NCBI GenBank assembly: GCA_950022655.1
Contig: OX465581.1
Span: forward strand, 36,303,300-36,367,299
Direction: 5' to 3'
DNA: 64,000 bases
Source: Alentia gelatinosa
Lineage: Eukaryota > Annelida > Polychaeta > Phyllodocida > Polynoidae
Shown here: piece after piece, positions 48,250 to 60,889 of the stretch
Numbering within the stretch: position 1 is the stretch's first letter
How the letters are laid out: every line of letters begins with the position of its first letter
The notes under the pieces: generated by a model
Seen by the model: only the letters and a program-made list of their open reading frames with translations
Told to the model about the DNA's origin: nothing
Database searches by the model: none
Program-made: the position numbers and the translations under genes

Positions 48250-50325
48250 CCCTATCTATGTACAAAAGACCGTCGGCATTGAACATGTACTCTATATCAC
48301 TCATTGAATCTCATCCTGTGTATATATGCTCTACTGTCTAGTCATGTTGATATAGTTAAACTGTGAGTCATCTTGTGATTCCATGTCAAGTAAGCTTGAT
48401 ATATGAAAGGTCGCCATGTGTTATGACTGTAAACCATACAGGTAATATGGGGCCTGACAAAGAAAACCAGCTATCATAATAATAGCTGACGTCACATGCC
48501 CTCTGAGTTGTTGATTGTGTATAATCTGAAAGAAACAAACGATCAGAACTGTAACCAAGAATTTCGACAATAAAGAAATCATGAAAAAAAACCCAAAATC
48601 CTATAAGCTTAATATAAGAAGGACTGTCCTCTGCATCTCTATCCAGAGTAAATTGAGACTGCATATACGGTGACAATGTCCTGTACCTTTGTTGACTCAT
48701 CGTATCCTGACTGCCCTCTGATGACAGGCGGATGGTCCCTGTAGCCTTTACAAGCCGTCAGTAGACTGTGGGTCACTCATTGTCCACCTGTCACCATAGT
48801 TTGTTGTAGGGTATCATGTCACTCTCCTAGCAACCCTACATCCTCTCTTTAGCCACGCCAAGAAGATAATCGCTAGAGGATTTACCAAGAGCTAAAATGC
48901 CTTGGTACATTCATATATCATTTTCACACCTCCTTTGTATTTATCCCCGTACAGCATTTCAATAGACCATCCAACTATCAAGTCCAGTCAGGCCGTGGGT
49001 ATCATCACCTGTACTGGGAATGTCTGCTGCCACGCATATAGATTATGATTGATATCCCAGGAGGCACGTCATATAATTGCGAATACGGCGAGGACGAATG
49101 GCAGTGCATTGTTATTTTTGTGGCGATTGATTGTAGGTTATTCAAATTTGGTACACCAACTGAAGCTGACTTTTTGTCCAATTTCAATTATTTTATCTTT
49201 AATCAAGAGGAATAAAGAACAAAGAAAATTTGTTTAATCATTAAAATCATTTCGTATAAGATTAAAACCAACTCAGAAATTCATAATCACAAGATAATGA
49301 AATTAGCATAAAACGATTTACACTCCTTTATGGAACTATTGTAAGCACAAGAATCTGCCAATAAAAGGATTTTGATAAGGGTTAATTATAAATTGACCAT
49401 TCACATCTTTTATGCAAACATCCCTACTACGCCTAAGCTATTAGCAGACCTAAATATCAAAATTTCCGACGAAAGAAATCCACCAAAACTCTGAACTCCG
49501 TGCAAACACAACTAAAAGCCATGAAATCTGAACTTAGTCAACGACTAAGTCATGGAAGAACAGATGAACTTTAAAAAAAAGGATGGCAACCGAACTTAAC
49601 TCTAACGGGTGATAGTCAATAAGGTATTACATAAGGAAATATGTCGTCCACTTACAATCAGTTTTATCAATTCAAAAGAAAGGGAGAAGCTGGAGCGAAA
49701 GACCATAGACCACACACAAAATTGTAAGAACATGTACTGTGAATGATACTTTAACTTGTAAAGAATGATGCATGGATAAGAATAAAAGAAAAATATACAT
49801 GTCACATAGACAAAATTTAAGAACTGAATACACATTTTTTCTCAAGAAAAACATTCCGATTTGTGTTCGATGGCAAAAAGAATAACAGTATTTCCTTCAT
49901 ATCCATGCTTGGCGACAGTTACATTTAATATTAAATGAGGGTGCCTTCTTGAATACACGGGTTCTCCGTGTCAAGAGCCCTTGGCCAGGGAGCCCGCATA
50001 TATTCAAGCATTTTGAGATACGTTTCTCGGCAATTTACTTTGTCTGAAACGAATTGGTCTGGACTGTATCTCAATCTTTGCTAACACGGGGCGCTTGTGC
50101 CACGAATGGCAACAAACAGATGTTTCATGATCATTCTGTTACAGTGAAAGTCGATGGTAATACAGCAACCAGTCTGAGAACGATGTTTGACCTGACAGTT
50201 TACTGAATGATACATGTGAAGCAGTTAGGCCCGGAGAGATGTTTCCACACACCCCTGCCGTGACCCAAGGTGGTCTTCTTTAAAAAAAACCAGTCTGCTA
50301 ACATCAAGTAAAGAGTTATAGAAAG

Positions 50326-50650
50326 GCTAGGAACAAATGGTATGTTCACAATTGATGCATGAGCGTGGAATAAATATAATCAAATACTGATGAAGATAAC
50401 AAGGAAAAGGTTCGGGTTTTATCAGTCCATGGGTAACTCAGTAACTCCCCTGGCACCCAGCCAACCTGTCATTTCTACAACTGCCTTAGGAGAGTCTATA
50501 TACATCATTCACCAGTGGGTCAATGAGGTATTTCGGTGTCTGGTGATTGGTCATGGTCACGTGGACATGCCTCGAGGACGAAGACACTGGGGCTCTCCCC
50601 CTTGCCAATGTGACAGGGTTGGCATACCTGGTTTGAAGGGTTAGGTTTTG
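50326..50650 (+). repeat. Dispersed repeat R2, copy 2
   Basis: Counterpart of 17,627-17,895, with the same blocks ending at TGATTGGTCATGGTCACGTG and GACACTGGGGCTCTCCCCC. An open frame of 84 codons across it is composition only. Confidence 0.6.
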
Positions 50651-50774
50651 CAGCAAGCTAACAGTCTAAGTATCCTCTCCAACCTGTCAAACCTTTAGGC
50701 AGCGTATCTGAGCGTCCCCCAAAAGGATTGTCAACAATGAATAAGATTCGCCCAATATAACAGCTACATGCTTT

Positions 50775-50910
50775 CTATATTTTATAGAAAAAAACAAAGA
50801 CTCCACTCATGATAGTTACCTGAAGGACCGCACAACCAATTTATGGAACAGACTACTTCTTCGATATAATTTCTTCGATATTGTTGCACGTTCAACGGGC
50901 CATGCCTCAA
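50775..50910 (+). pseudogene. Possible LINE C-terminal scrap
   Basis: The translation includes YLKDRTTNLWNRLLLRYNFF, resembling the K-R-T-x-N-LWN-x-LP ending of LINE proteins. It is short and stop-bounded. Confidence 0.3.
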
Positions 50911-51359
50911 CACAAAGAATGTTACAATCAACGGGTTCCACTGTATGAATAAAGGGCATTCATGAGCTATAAGACTCTTTGCTGAAATTCAAGATTCTCA
51001 GTTATAGATTGCCTCCTGTAGAGAAACCATTCCCTTTGCAGATACATCTCAGTTATATAGCATAGTTTCTTCTACCTACAATTTACATCACAGCCATTGT
51101 AGTCAATATGACCCAACAAATTCCACTGTTTTTGTTGTGATTAGTGAGGATATAATGAGTCACACATACAGTATCACTGATAAATGTGAGCCTACGATAA
51201 TACCACCATCCAAAGAAACACCTCCCAAGCTGGGCGATAATGGGATAGAAAGAAGGGGGTATTCTGGGCCTTCTCGACATACAAGATTCATAAGATCAAA
51301 GCCTCGTCTTGTCAACAATTGATCTGCCTATCAGGAAGCGTGGATGGACACCTCCCGCG

Positions 51360-52300
51360 GGCCTGATCCCCAGCTTGGCGTTATCCGCACCAATTGATTA
51401 CAGTGATCCGTTGTTGGTGTGATGCCTTTATCGAGGAGAACACAAGGGGGTGTTGGTGTGGGAGGCCCCCTCCAGCAGCCCGGTCAGCCAGACTTATCTT
51501 ATCAGGAGGCACTGTCCCAGGTTCTCCTGGAGTCTCCCAGCACCCCGTCTTTCGGTTGCCTCCCAGCGGACACGCCACATACGTACAGTGTAGGTGGCCG
51601 CCCAGAGGGCTGGGGCTGTAGGCAAAGTGGGTGAAGAAGGATGGGTGGGTTAATTAATTAATTGATAAGCACCAGAGTGTGCTGTTGTGCTGTTTAAGCA
51701 CGCCAACCAATTAAACTCCCTTGTTGTTATGTATTGCTTTTTTCCGGTAGTTGCACAGTTGGGTGTGTTTCGTGTCTGGGCAGCCCGGGGGACATAATTA
51801 GCCTAAGCAGCGCATTCTGAGCGGTTCTCTGTGCGATCGTCCCCGAGGCCTGCCTGCATGTTGGCGCAAATTGATAATGGCGCCGGCAGTGGTCACGGCC
51901 GGGCCGGCAGGTCGGGTTTACTGCCCCCGTGTACGCCCATAGCGGTCCCACGGCCCGTCCCCACCAGGCACCGCCACCATCACCCGACGCCCATTCATAT
52001 GTTTCTTTAATTTTCGCCCGAAACCGATAGCTGACCGTCCTGCATACCAAACTGGCCTGGGCAAACACACAGCGGACAGTCGGGCCTCGTCTCCAATGAC
52101 CATCCCCTCTGCTCGTGCCATCCCCCGGCCAGTACCACCACCTCCGCCCCTTGCACGCTGTCCCACAGCCTCTCACTACTACATCCAGTGCCTCCTCCCT
52201 TCTCAGGGTTCCTGTCCCATCTCCCTGATCCTTTGCCGTAGGGCGTATACTACATCTTAGCCATCCCGAATTAAAACACACCAGCATCCCCCAGCCTTCA
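51360..52300. other. GC-rich block with TAATTA cluster
   Basis: 51,652-51,664 reads TTAATTAATTAAT, followed by AATTAAAC near 51,710, so four overlapping homeodomain cores lie in under 70 bases. The flanks (51,440-51,620 and 51,780-52,240) are CpG-rich. A minus-strand frame of 186 codons (52,287-51,727) has no domain and an odd Trp/Gly/Arg composition; I treat it as chance. Confidence 0.3.
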
Positions 52301-52599
52301 AACGTGTCTGTAGTATGAGCGAGCCTATAGCTGATGCAAAGGGATATACGTAACCTCTCACTATGCAGCTATCCTGTCTCATATTTGGACTCTTTGGTAC
52401 TTTTGATTCGAACAACGCTGTCTCTCTACCAGAGCCTCTGGGTAAGGCCTATAATTCCCAGCTCTTCCTGTGTAGCGACCATCTTTTGCCTTCTCATGAC
52501 ATGATTTTCTCACTATTCCCCACATTAAATTATGGCTATTAACTTCAAGCATGTCCTGACACTGCACAGCCCTCGTTCCCTCAGTCCAATAAACAAATA

Positions 52600-53060
52600 C
52601 TAGAGAACTCGTCCCGAAACCTACCCTACCCTAAACCCACCCCTACTCTAACTCTACCCATACCATTTTAAAGGGTTCCACTGTATTTCGCAAATAAGAT
52701 TAATGGGCGAATTTTCCAAAAGTGGGTGAGTTCTCCTTCGAATTGCGGGGCGAGTTCGCGGGACGAGCTCTTCAGAACAGTTTCGCCTGTAAAGTGGGGG
52801 GCGAGTTCGTCTCGTGGCGAATAGACACCCGACCCAGCAGATCCGTCCCACTATCTGCTCACTGCCATCCGTTTACCAACGACCACTGCCGTGCGGGCTG
52901 GTTATCAGTGTCTGACGTCACACCGCGCCAGACGACACACAGCCACCCGGTGGCGTGCGGGGCGCTGGTCACCGGCGCCACACACAGATTAAAAAGCGAT
53001 TCTACTGGGACCAGTGGCTGAAGTTCCTCTCTACATATATGTGACGTCACTAGTTACTGA
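52600..53060. other. C-rich then GC-rich segment with CRE sites
   Basis: 52,618-52,660 is a degenerate CCCTAA-like tract. GGGTTCCACTGTA at about 52,673 resembles a Tigger end on the minus strand. Two TGACGTCA palindromes lie at 52,913-52,920 and 53,042-53,049. No gene recognised. Confidence 0.3.
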
Positions 53061-54403
53061 ATAAAAAAAGTGATATCCCAGATGAACACTTCTAAAAATA
53101 TTGTCATCTGAAGCCACTTTTATATGAGCAGTAAAGGAAATGTGTGAACATGCTAGACCCTAAATCAAAATTTCACAAGGGATCTAAATTTTAATGAGAC
53201 GATATCCGTATTGAGTCTTAGTCTATGCTTCACACGAGAAGTTTATATTTTTGATTTTATGATTTAATCACCACCTATTAGTATCAACACGATAAATCAT
53301 TAAACACAAATGGACGATACCTCGTCTATTGTCGGCCACAACTGTCCTTCCCCAGGACATATTGAATTATTAGATCCAAACTCCCCTAAGACCGCTCCAG
53401 GAACCTTAAAGTGTCGTTGGAGTGGGAAATTAAACGACCCCCCATTGTCTCGGTGTTTTCGAGGAGTACCCAGCTGATATTGACCAATAACTTCAGATCT
53501 AAGTGACTCATTTAATCACATATTGTCACCCTACATAAGCCTGTGTACAATTGGCTTGTTGGCCGAACACCAGGCGGGTTACAGCAAATGAGTACTTCAA
53601 TTTTGGAATTCAATGCTCATTTATCAAACATGAACATACCATTTCTTCCTAAGATTATATCTTATTCTAAGTAAGATTATATAGAAAAGTGCGGGAATGA
53701 TTTAATTTCACAAAACCATTATGTGCAATATCTAAGGAATAGAAAATTGCTGTCAACATATGAACTATTGGAGAGTGGTATGTGAAACTTCGTTTTCAAC
53801 CAGACGCATTTCATCATCAGCAGCAATAGAACAGAAATGTTATGTTGATATTCACCGACTCGATATATCTCTTCTGCTTAGATTAGAAAAGAAGACGTAT
53901 TTTTCGACGATTGATAAGCATAATGCATACTTTTTTTCATGTTCAACGATTGATCTAACACATGTAGTCGATGGATATCCAATTGTTTGACGAGGGATCC
54001 AACACATTTATAATGTATTATATGCAATCAAATGTTATGATGGGCAAACATGAGTAAACAAGGGCAAAGCTCGTTTGAAAAAAAGAGAAGTAATTCTGAA
54101 ACCAGAAGTACTTACTAAGAGATATTCCTAACTTGACAGATTGATAATAAAGTCTTCCTCTATTGTCATTTTATTCAAAAGGAAATAAGAACATGGCTTC
54201 GAGAGTATGGAATAATACATCCTTCAAGCATGAACAGAAGAGATATGAAAGATCTGCTGGGAGAGTGAGTGAGCACTTTCAACTGTGGGTCGAGAATGCT
54301 ACAGATTGCACTCCAGCAAAATTAACGTAGCGTTGCAAGCGTTTTCTCTGATAGCCAGTGTAAATCTGTTACCTCAATTTAATAGTCCGGTTACGATATC
54401 ATG

Positions 54404-54417
54404 CCACTAGATGGCGG
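54404..54417 (+). promoter_or_regulatory. Exact CTCF-core match
   Basis: CCACTAGATGGCGG fits all 14 positions of CCASYAGRKGGCRS. It lies in otherwise AT-rich intergenic DNA. Confidence 0.45.
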
Positions 54418-55599
54418 GTCACACCAGTATGATGTGATATTAAGCTTCACTTATCGAGTTTTATGTAGTCTTTATGGAGGCAGTGACTGGTTTGTGTGTT
54501 TTCGTTCAAAAACATTTTTTTCTGAATAGTTTATGATATCCTTGTTAGATAATGTCAGTATTAACTGTCCCCTGACTTAGTGATTCACTCTTATTTTGTA
54601 AAACATTTATTAATCCAATTGATGTAGATTTACATAACTTATAACTTTTCTGTTCGTCTTGTCTGCTACATTCTGGTGTCTTGTGACTGGAACGAAGGAT
54701 ACTAATTCTCATGTGTCTGTGTTTTAACAACAATCTTCAATTTCACGAGCATTAAATAGTGGCAATATTGATTTATGACAATCTTAAACATACAGTATAC
54801 ATATTTTCGTAAATGAGTAACCTCTTTGATTTCTTCATACAGTTATACAGAGATATTCGTGGCAGTGATATTTCTCTCCTTAAGACATAGGTAATCTTAA
54901 GCCAATGTCGTTAACGTTATACCTACAAAAATGAAAACTGACAATATTAAAGGCGATTTGTCCGATCAACCCTCATCATTATGTATTCCTGATGGGATTT
55001 ATTTTTTGAACTTTTTATTTTTCACTTTGTACTGTGGCAAACAATAGGATCAATAATTCAACACTTGGAGGTGAGGGACGTCAAAGGGAAAATAATTTTG
55101 GGACTCAATTGTTAACCACAACATTCTTATCGATCTTTTCATCATTATTTCTGTATCAATACAAATCTGCAGCTACAATAAAGAATATCTGTTGACACAG
55201 TTTCTAACCTCGCAACATATATCTTATTCTGATGAATTATAGAGTAATTTACAATTCATTCACATATTTAGCTGGGGGTTCTTATCCCCTTAGTTTTGAG
55301 TATCATGATCATATACCATATCTTAGACTCGCAGGCTATTATGTTCATCTTATACAACATCTTAGAAGCCCTTTGGGGATTTCTAACTCTCTAAAGCATT
55401 TCCAGAACACGCAATTAAAAGCTGCTTAAAACCACCAGGGACTTCCAGAAATGGCCGGTAAGAAATTATTGTAAAGTATATATTTAATTAAGGCCGATCG
55501 TGCTATAATTACTCTTCTTCAAAGTGCAATCTTCATTGGTCTTCTTCGAATATAGTTAAAATTCATAGGAGTCTGATTGAGATGAGATTGAGATTTACG

Positions 55600-55860
55600 G
55601 AGCATTAAGCAGACGGTGCCTGCGCCATAACCTCCGCCTGGAGCACAAGGGCTGCAACACACTTCCCCAACTCCAACTCCGAATCAATTACAGTGAATGC
55701 ATTAAGGCAATTACGAAATTCCCCCGAAGATTGGAAAATAGAAATTGGATTATTTTAGGATGCCATAATTAGCGGAATGCCATTAGGATGTAGACTTATC
55801 AAATCCGCTGATGTCAATAATTAGACAGCGGTACAAATTGCATATATTCAAATCAATGTG
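55600..55860. other. Candidate conserved regulatory block
   Basis: Non-repetitive, with AATCAATTAC, GCAATTACG, CATAATTAGCGG and AATAATTAGAC homeodomain-type sites and no frame. Conservation is untested. Confidence 0.25.
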
Positions 55861-57126
55861 ATACCAGCAAAATGACCGAGGCCCTGATACAAATGACTTC
55901 GGATGAACTTTTCCTTTAAAGTTTGGTCTGCTTCCCTGGAAGGAAACTCCCTGCTTCTACAACTCCTTTTAAAGGGATGCATGCAGAAAAGGGTCTTCAT
56001 GTATGACCCTAAATTATTCAACAGGCCCCACAAGCAGGGTGAGAGAGACAATGGAAATTTTCCTTGGACTATTTATCGAAAATTTAATTTTTGTGCCTTC
56101 TCATTTTACCCTTTTTGCTGTCTACGTTACCTTTTGCATAAGGTCAAATGTGCACTAAGGACCGTTGTCTGATGCAAGTAGGACCGTCATAACTTGTCTT
56201 TACCTTTACTATCTGTTTTCAGCTGTAGTCTGCACTATCTAGACTCAAGACCACATGTGTCTCTGCACTTTATATCTTACATTTTCTATGCTCCAGAAGC
56301 CACATTCATTTTCCTATGTGCTTTGTTCAATTTAGCTTTATCTTGAGAGAAGTGAAGGCACACGCAACAGGATGCTTCTGTGCCCCAAAGGGTTTCCTCT
56401 AAAAGGTTCTCACAGACTTTGTCCAGGAAAGGTAGCAGCTGTCGCATTATTTTACATACAGGGCGGTCTATTACATCAGTTATGGCGCCTCAACTTTCAT
56501 ATTAGAAAATGTGCAGGGCATTCTGAATTAGGAAGCCAGAGGTTGCGTCAATACTATTGCCAAAAGATTTCGTCTCATCTCTCCCGGCCAACTTTTATTT
56601 ATGAATCCTTCATGCTTTTCTCATGTTCACAACAAGGGAGATATCTATGTGCAGCAATTAATGTCCATATGGCTCTTTTCTAATTAGTGAAAAAAGTCAT
56701 TGTTGTGCAACCATCCGAGAATTCCATCTTAGTAGAATAAAGTATTTTGAAATGTGCTGAAGGTTAAGTGGATAGAAAAATTACTTCCAAGTTGAATATT
56801 TGGTGGGAAGATTAGATGATAGTAATTGCGGGTTATGCAAGTCTGAGATGGACTCTTGGAAGTATCCTTGCATGTCAGGACCTTGTATCATTGTCTGAGC
56901 AAGCATACTTATTTGAATTAAGGGACCATCTGGCACCTAAGACACCAGGCAGTGAACAGTCTATATATAAGCTATAGAAGTTTCAGTGACCTTGCAGGAT
57001 TGTAATTATTGCACCAGTAACAATGTTCGTTTTGTGTGTGCATGTTGTAGGTTGTTCAAGTATGATTTGTTACACATATGATAGTAGTAGCTCATAAGAA
57101 TCTTCCTGAATACAAAGATGGCTTTT

Positions 57127-57128
<2 letters not shown>

Positions 57129-57157
<29 letters not shown>
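57129..57157 (+). repeat. (AAT)n microsatellite
   Basis: About nine to ten perfect units. Confidence 0.95.
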
Positions 57158-57159
<2 letters not shown>

Positions 57160-57747
57160 CCCTGATGACAGTTACCGGGCGATAACTGTTAATGCCAATG
57201 TATGTGTTTATTGCTGTTACCGTCAACGCTCATAGAATTTTAAAACTTATTCATAACACAATCTGTGGCAACTGTTTGATGCTTTTAGCTTTACTTGCCA
57301 CCTGAGTGATTCTACGTGATCTATGAGAATAAGGGGAAAAGCAACAATCTGACACTGCAGCTTACTGGCAACCGAGATACGTTCCTACATAGATTTGCGG
57401 TCTGTGAGTCAATCTATATACCAGGTCTGAGCTAATACATACCCATAAAATAGACAGACCTCCTTTCCCGAACAGCAGTTGGTGATAGCAAGGGGGATGT
57501 CAACCATAACATGCAGGGAGTAGGCGCCGTGTGCTGACTTTAACAATCAGGCATAAACCATGGTCTCTGTATTGTCATCCCGTATAGACGAGTAACCAAA
57601 CCCCATCTGCCCCAGCGATCCTGCCAAGTATCCCTCATAATGGAGGGATCAACACAAGGCCAGCCCATCACTCTCCCGCCGGGTCGGTTTGCTGACATCT
57701 ACACCATAGAACATAGCCCAAAGCTCGGCTTGGAGAGTGTGGGTCGG

Positions 57748-57761
57748 CCAGCAGATGGCGC
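57748..57761 (+). promoter_or_regulatory. Exact CTCF-core match
   Basis: CCAGCAGATGGCGC fits all 14 positions of CCASYAGRKGGCRS. A partly similar GGGGCGCCACTATCT follows 14 bases later, in a GC-rich block (57,600-57,800). Confidence 0.45.
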
Positions 57762-60332
57762 CACCCGTCAATAGGGGCGCCACTATCTGTCAGCGTCGGG
57801 CCCGGACCACGTTCTCCAAGCACATAGTTTGTCTTTGTAGTAAACGAGTAGGTCCTGCCCTCCCGTCGACGTGCTTCTGTTGTCGATAGTCCTGTGAAGT
57901 AAGCGGTAGTCTGTAGTGTGTATGATGCGGCTAGAACGGATATTATGTTTTAGTGAATATCCACTTATAGTAAGCACTCTTTCAAGCGTGTATTCCTTTA
58001 GAGCTTAATGCAGAAACTGTGTGGATATCAAGCCCTACGGGGATTTAAAGGATATGGTGCAGCACCAAAGCACATAACAAATGATAAATTACAGTGTCTG
58101 TTGTCTGACATGATTAAGAACATCACAACATGAACCGCCCTTGATGTATTATTGACATAGCTTGACAGGCACATAGCTTACACCCTATTCATGAGGTACG
58201 GAACTTAACGAAATTTGGTAGTAATAATAGTCTAGCATTATTCGTAAACGAAGCAGACAGTAGAGTGTAAAATTGCAAAGCGATATTTGTTTGCCATAGT
58301 AAAGATCGAATTGTGTAAAATTCTATGTTGCATCATATATTTCATCGCTTATAGATAATTAAAATAAATGTCGTACCGTATCATGTACGATTTGACTTCA
58401 GACCTGTTTTTGGTGTTGTTTTTCAGTCCCAGTACCTTGACGGATTTCTGTTCTTTTTATCTTGGTTTTAATTCCATTTGTGGAAGAACGCGCAACAAAA
58501 AGGGAATTAAGACGTGAGCATGAATGATTCAATCCATTTCTTTTTTTGAACAGGAATATTTACAGGTCGCAGGATGAAAAACTAATGAGCCGTTAATTTG
58601 CTGGCGTCAGGGAAATGACCAGGTACAAATAATTCACTACAGGCCAACGGAACGCATCGCAATGCGTTTGGTTGAGTCGGAGCCAGTGAAGTCGTGACAT
58701 GTCGCAATGGGTCGGGTCGCGTCCTCTTTCTAATCATTGGTGGTGGTAAATAAAATTACTATAACTTATTACGAACCAGCAATATATTATCCTGATATTA
58801 TTTGAAAATGAAAATATTGATATGCTTGATTAATGTGATATGACTGTGAATTCTTATGACCATATTGTACAGTTTGGATTGAAGATACCTTTTCGCTTTA
58901 ACCTGGTGGTTGTCATTAGATAGCCATACTGAATACTTTGTACTTCAGACTTTACACTTGAAGCCTGTAAAGGATTACTTAATTTTACTCAATGGAATAC
59001 TGGTTGTCATCAGATACATGGTATCCTCAACTACCTAGATGCTTTTTCTATATGTATGTTTTGTGGCATGAAAGTGTGTCTCGTCCTTGTTTTCTGTATG
59101 CCATCGCTGGGAAGAACGTCCATGGACGACAGTATATGTTGTTGTTTACTAAATAAAATAAATGTAAAAAAAATGAAATGGGCATTCAAGAAACTTCTAG
59201 GCTAAATCAAGATATATGATCAATGTGGCACTTAGCGGTAAAGACTGAGATAGTTAGATTATGGTTGGTCGAACGACCGTCAAATGGGATTATGGATCTG
59301 AATGTATAAAGGTTTTGGTTACTTACATATACATTATTAACGTTTAATGTCCTATCGCTGAAATATCAAACTACTTATCCAATACTGGATCAATAGTATA
59401 AAGGAAGAATATAAAAGAAAGGTTGAAATGCCACCTATAAAAATGATTAATGTGCTATCTGTTGGTTGTATTGAATGACTTGAAAACATCTGTAGAAGGA
59501 TGATTCTGCTGTCAATAAAATCCTTTTAAAATAATTCTTGACTTTGTTCGTATGAAGAATATTACCTGTTTCGAACAATTTCTTTTGCGACACAACGCCA
59601 GGAGCCATTTGTATTGACTGATAATCCCACAGGGAAACTTCGATCCCCAAAGACCTATCCCTTGCAGAGATTAATACAAAGTGCTATAACTTTTGATCAT
59701 GCTGCGATATCGACATTCGGTGCTCAGGTTCTTTTTAATTTCAGGTACAATCTTTGAAAACTGCACTACTGTTTAAACAAGTCAATCATCTAGTATTCTG
59801 TCCGATTTGGTGTCTTCATTTTGTACATCACATTGACCTCCTGGACTCAAGTGTCATATGTTGCCAGGAAAGGTGTATGCTGAATAACACCGATTTTTAT
59901 TCTAGCACTTTTCTTATTAATCATTGCCTCAATCCCTAATGGAGAATAATCGGGACTGACTTACAACAAGAAGAACATATTTTCCACGATCTGTCTGAAG
60001 TAATGAACATCAGAGGAAAAGAAAAGATACATGTGAAAAGATAAGCCGAGAAAAGGGTAGGTGTTTGATAGAGGAGAGTTGGCGGGAGGGTAGATAGATG
60101 GAGGACCTGGGAGAAGATCCACAGGAGGGAAAGCTGTGAAGGAGAGAGAGGAGAGGGAAGGTCATGTGATCGGGGACAGTAATCCCTCACCGCGTCGTCC
60201 CACGGGACACGGTCTCCAGGGTGTAATCCGCACACATAGACCCTGCCCTAACAACAGGAGATCCCGCTGGTGAGATGCGCGCAGTGTGCGGGGATGACGT
60301 GCTGTTTTACCCCGTACCAACCGCCAGGTCTT

Positions 60333-60480
60333 AGAAGGAAACCCACGAGATGAGAATAACTTGGCCCGTACTCCACCGAGTTTGACTGCGGAGTAATCCA
60401 TGAAGTGAAGCTGAGTGAATTACGTAGCGGTCAAACGTGGTAAAGTGCAGACCAAGTTATTCTCATCGAGTGGGTTTCTG
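60333..60480. mobile_element. Hairpin MITE with about 62-base arms
   Basis: The left arm has GAAACCCACGAGATGAGAAT and continues AACTTGG. The right arm has ACCAAGTTATTCTCATCGAG and continues TGGGTTTC. An inner block CGAGTTTGACTGC pairs with GCGGTCAAACG. The loop is about 18 bases. Confidence 0.7.
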
Positions 60481-60748
60481 ATTTTATCTCACCCCGTATA
60501 ACATCATTTATTGCTGGAACTCGCCAGATTAGCCATTGATTATCGGGTACAATACTTTCACGGCCGTGGAGTACGAGTTCCTAACGTTAAACCTATGGAG
60601 AAAAATACTGGGGTGAGATAACATATGAAAGCCTACTGGGAGTAGGGACGTCGCCGGTGTTGTGCTATCGTAGGGTGGGGAGTGACTGGACCAGAGGGGT
60701 ATGAGGAAGAGGAGGTTTGATCTGGTACTATGAGGAGATGAAATAACT

Positions 60749-60866
60749 GTGATTGTAGTAATGGCCATTCGAGGTGTTTCGTTCCGTGATCACGGCCCAA
60801 GATCGCAGGCGAAGGGCCGTAAAACGGAATGAAAGACAGAGAACGGTAACACTATGGACTCAGTAA
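60749..60866. mobile_element. Palindromic element P, copy 2
   Basis: Shares with copy 1 the blocks GGCCATTCGAGG, GATCACGGCCC and GAACGGTAACACTA. The arms form an imperfect hairpin. Copy 1's right flank TTCTTATCAT is echoed here as TTCCTTATCAT, so the true element may extend to there. It ends about 24 bases before the Tigger end. Confidence 0.65.
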
Positions 60867-60889
60867 CTACGCTTCCTTATCATAATATA

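Larger units (their letters stand above)
53061..60332. other. Gene-poor intergenic DNA
   Basis: AT-rich with an AAT microsatellite, two CTCF-core matches and one regulatory-like block. The + frame at about 56,372-56,683 (up to 103 codons) has no recognisable features. Confidence 0.4.

Noticed and set aside
51727..52287. Minus-strand frame of 186 codons
   Set aside because: It lies in a CpG-rich block where stops are rare, overlaps other open frames, has odd Trp/Gly/Arg composition and matches no domain I know.
52618..52660. Interstitial telomere repeat
   Set aside because: CCCTAA-like words are few and irregular, so this is a simple C-rich tract.
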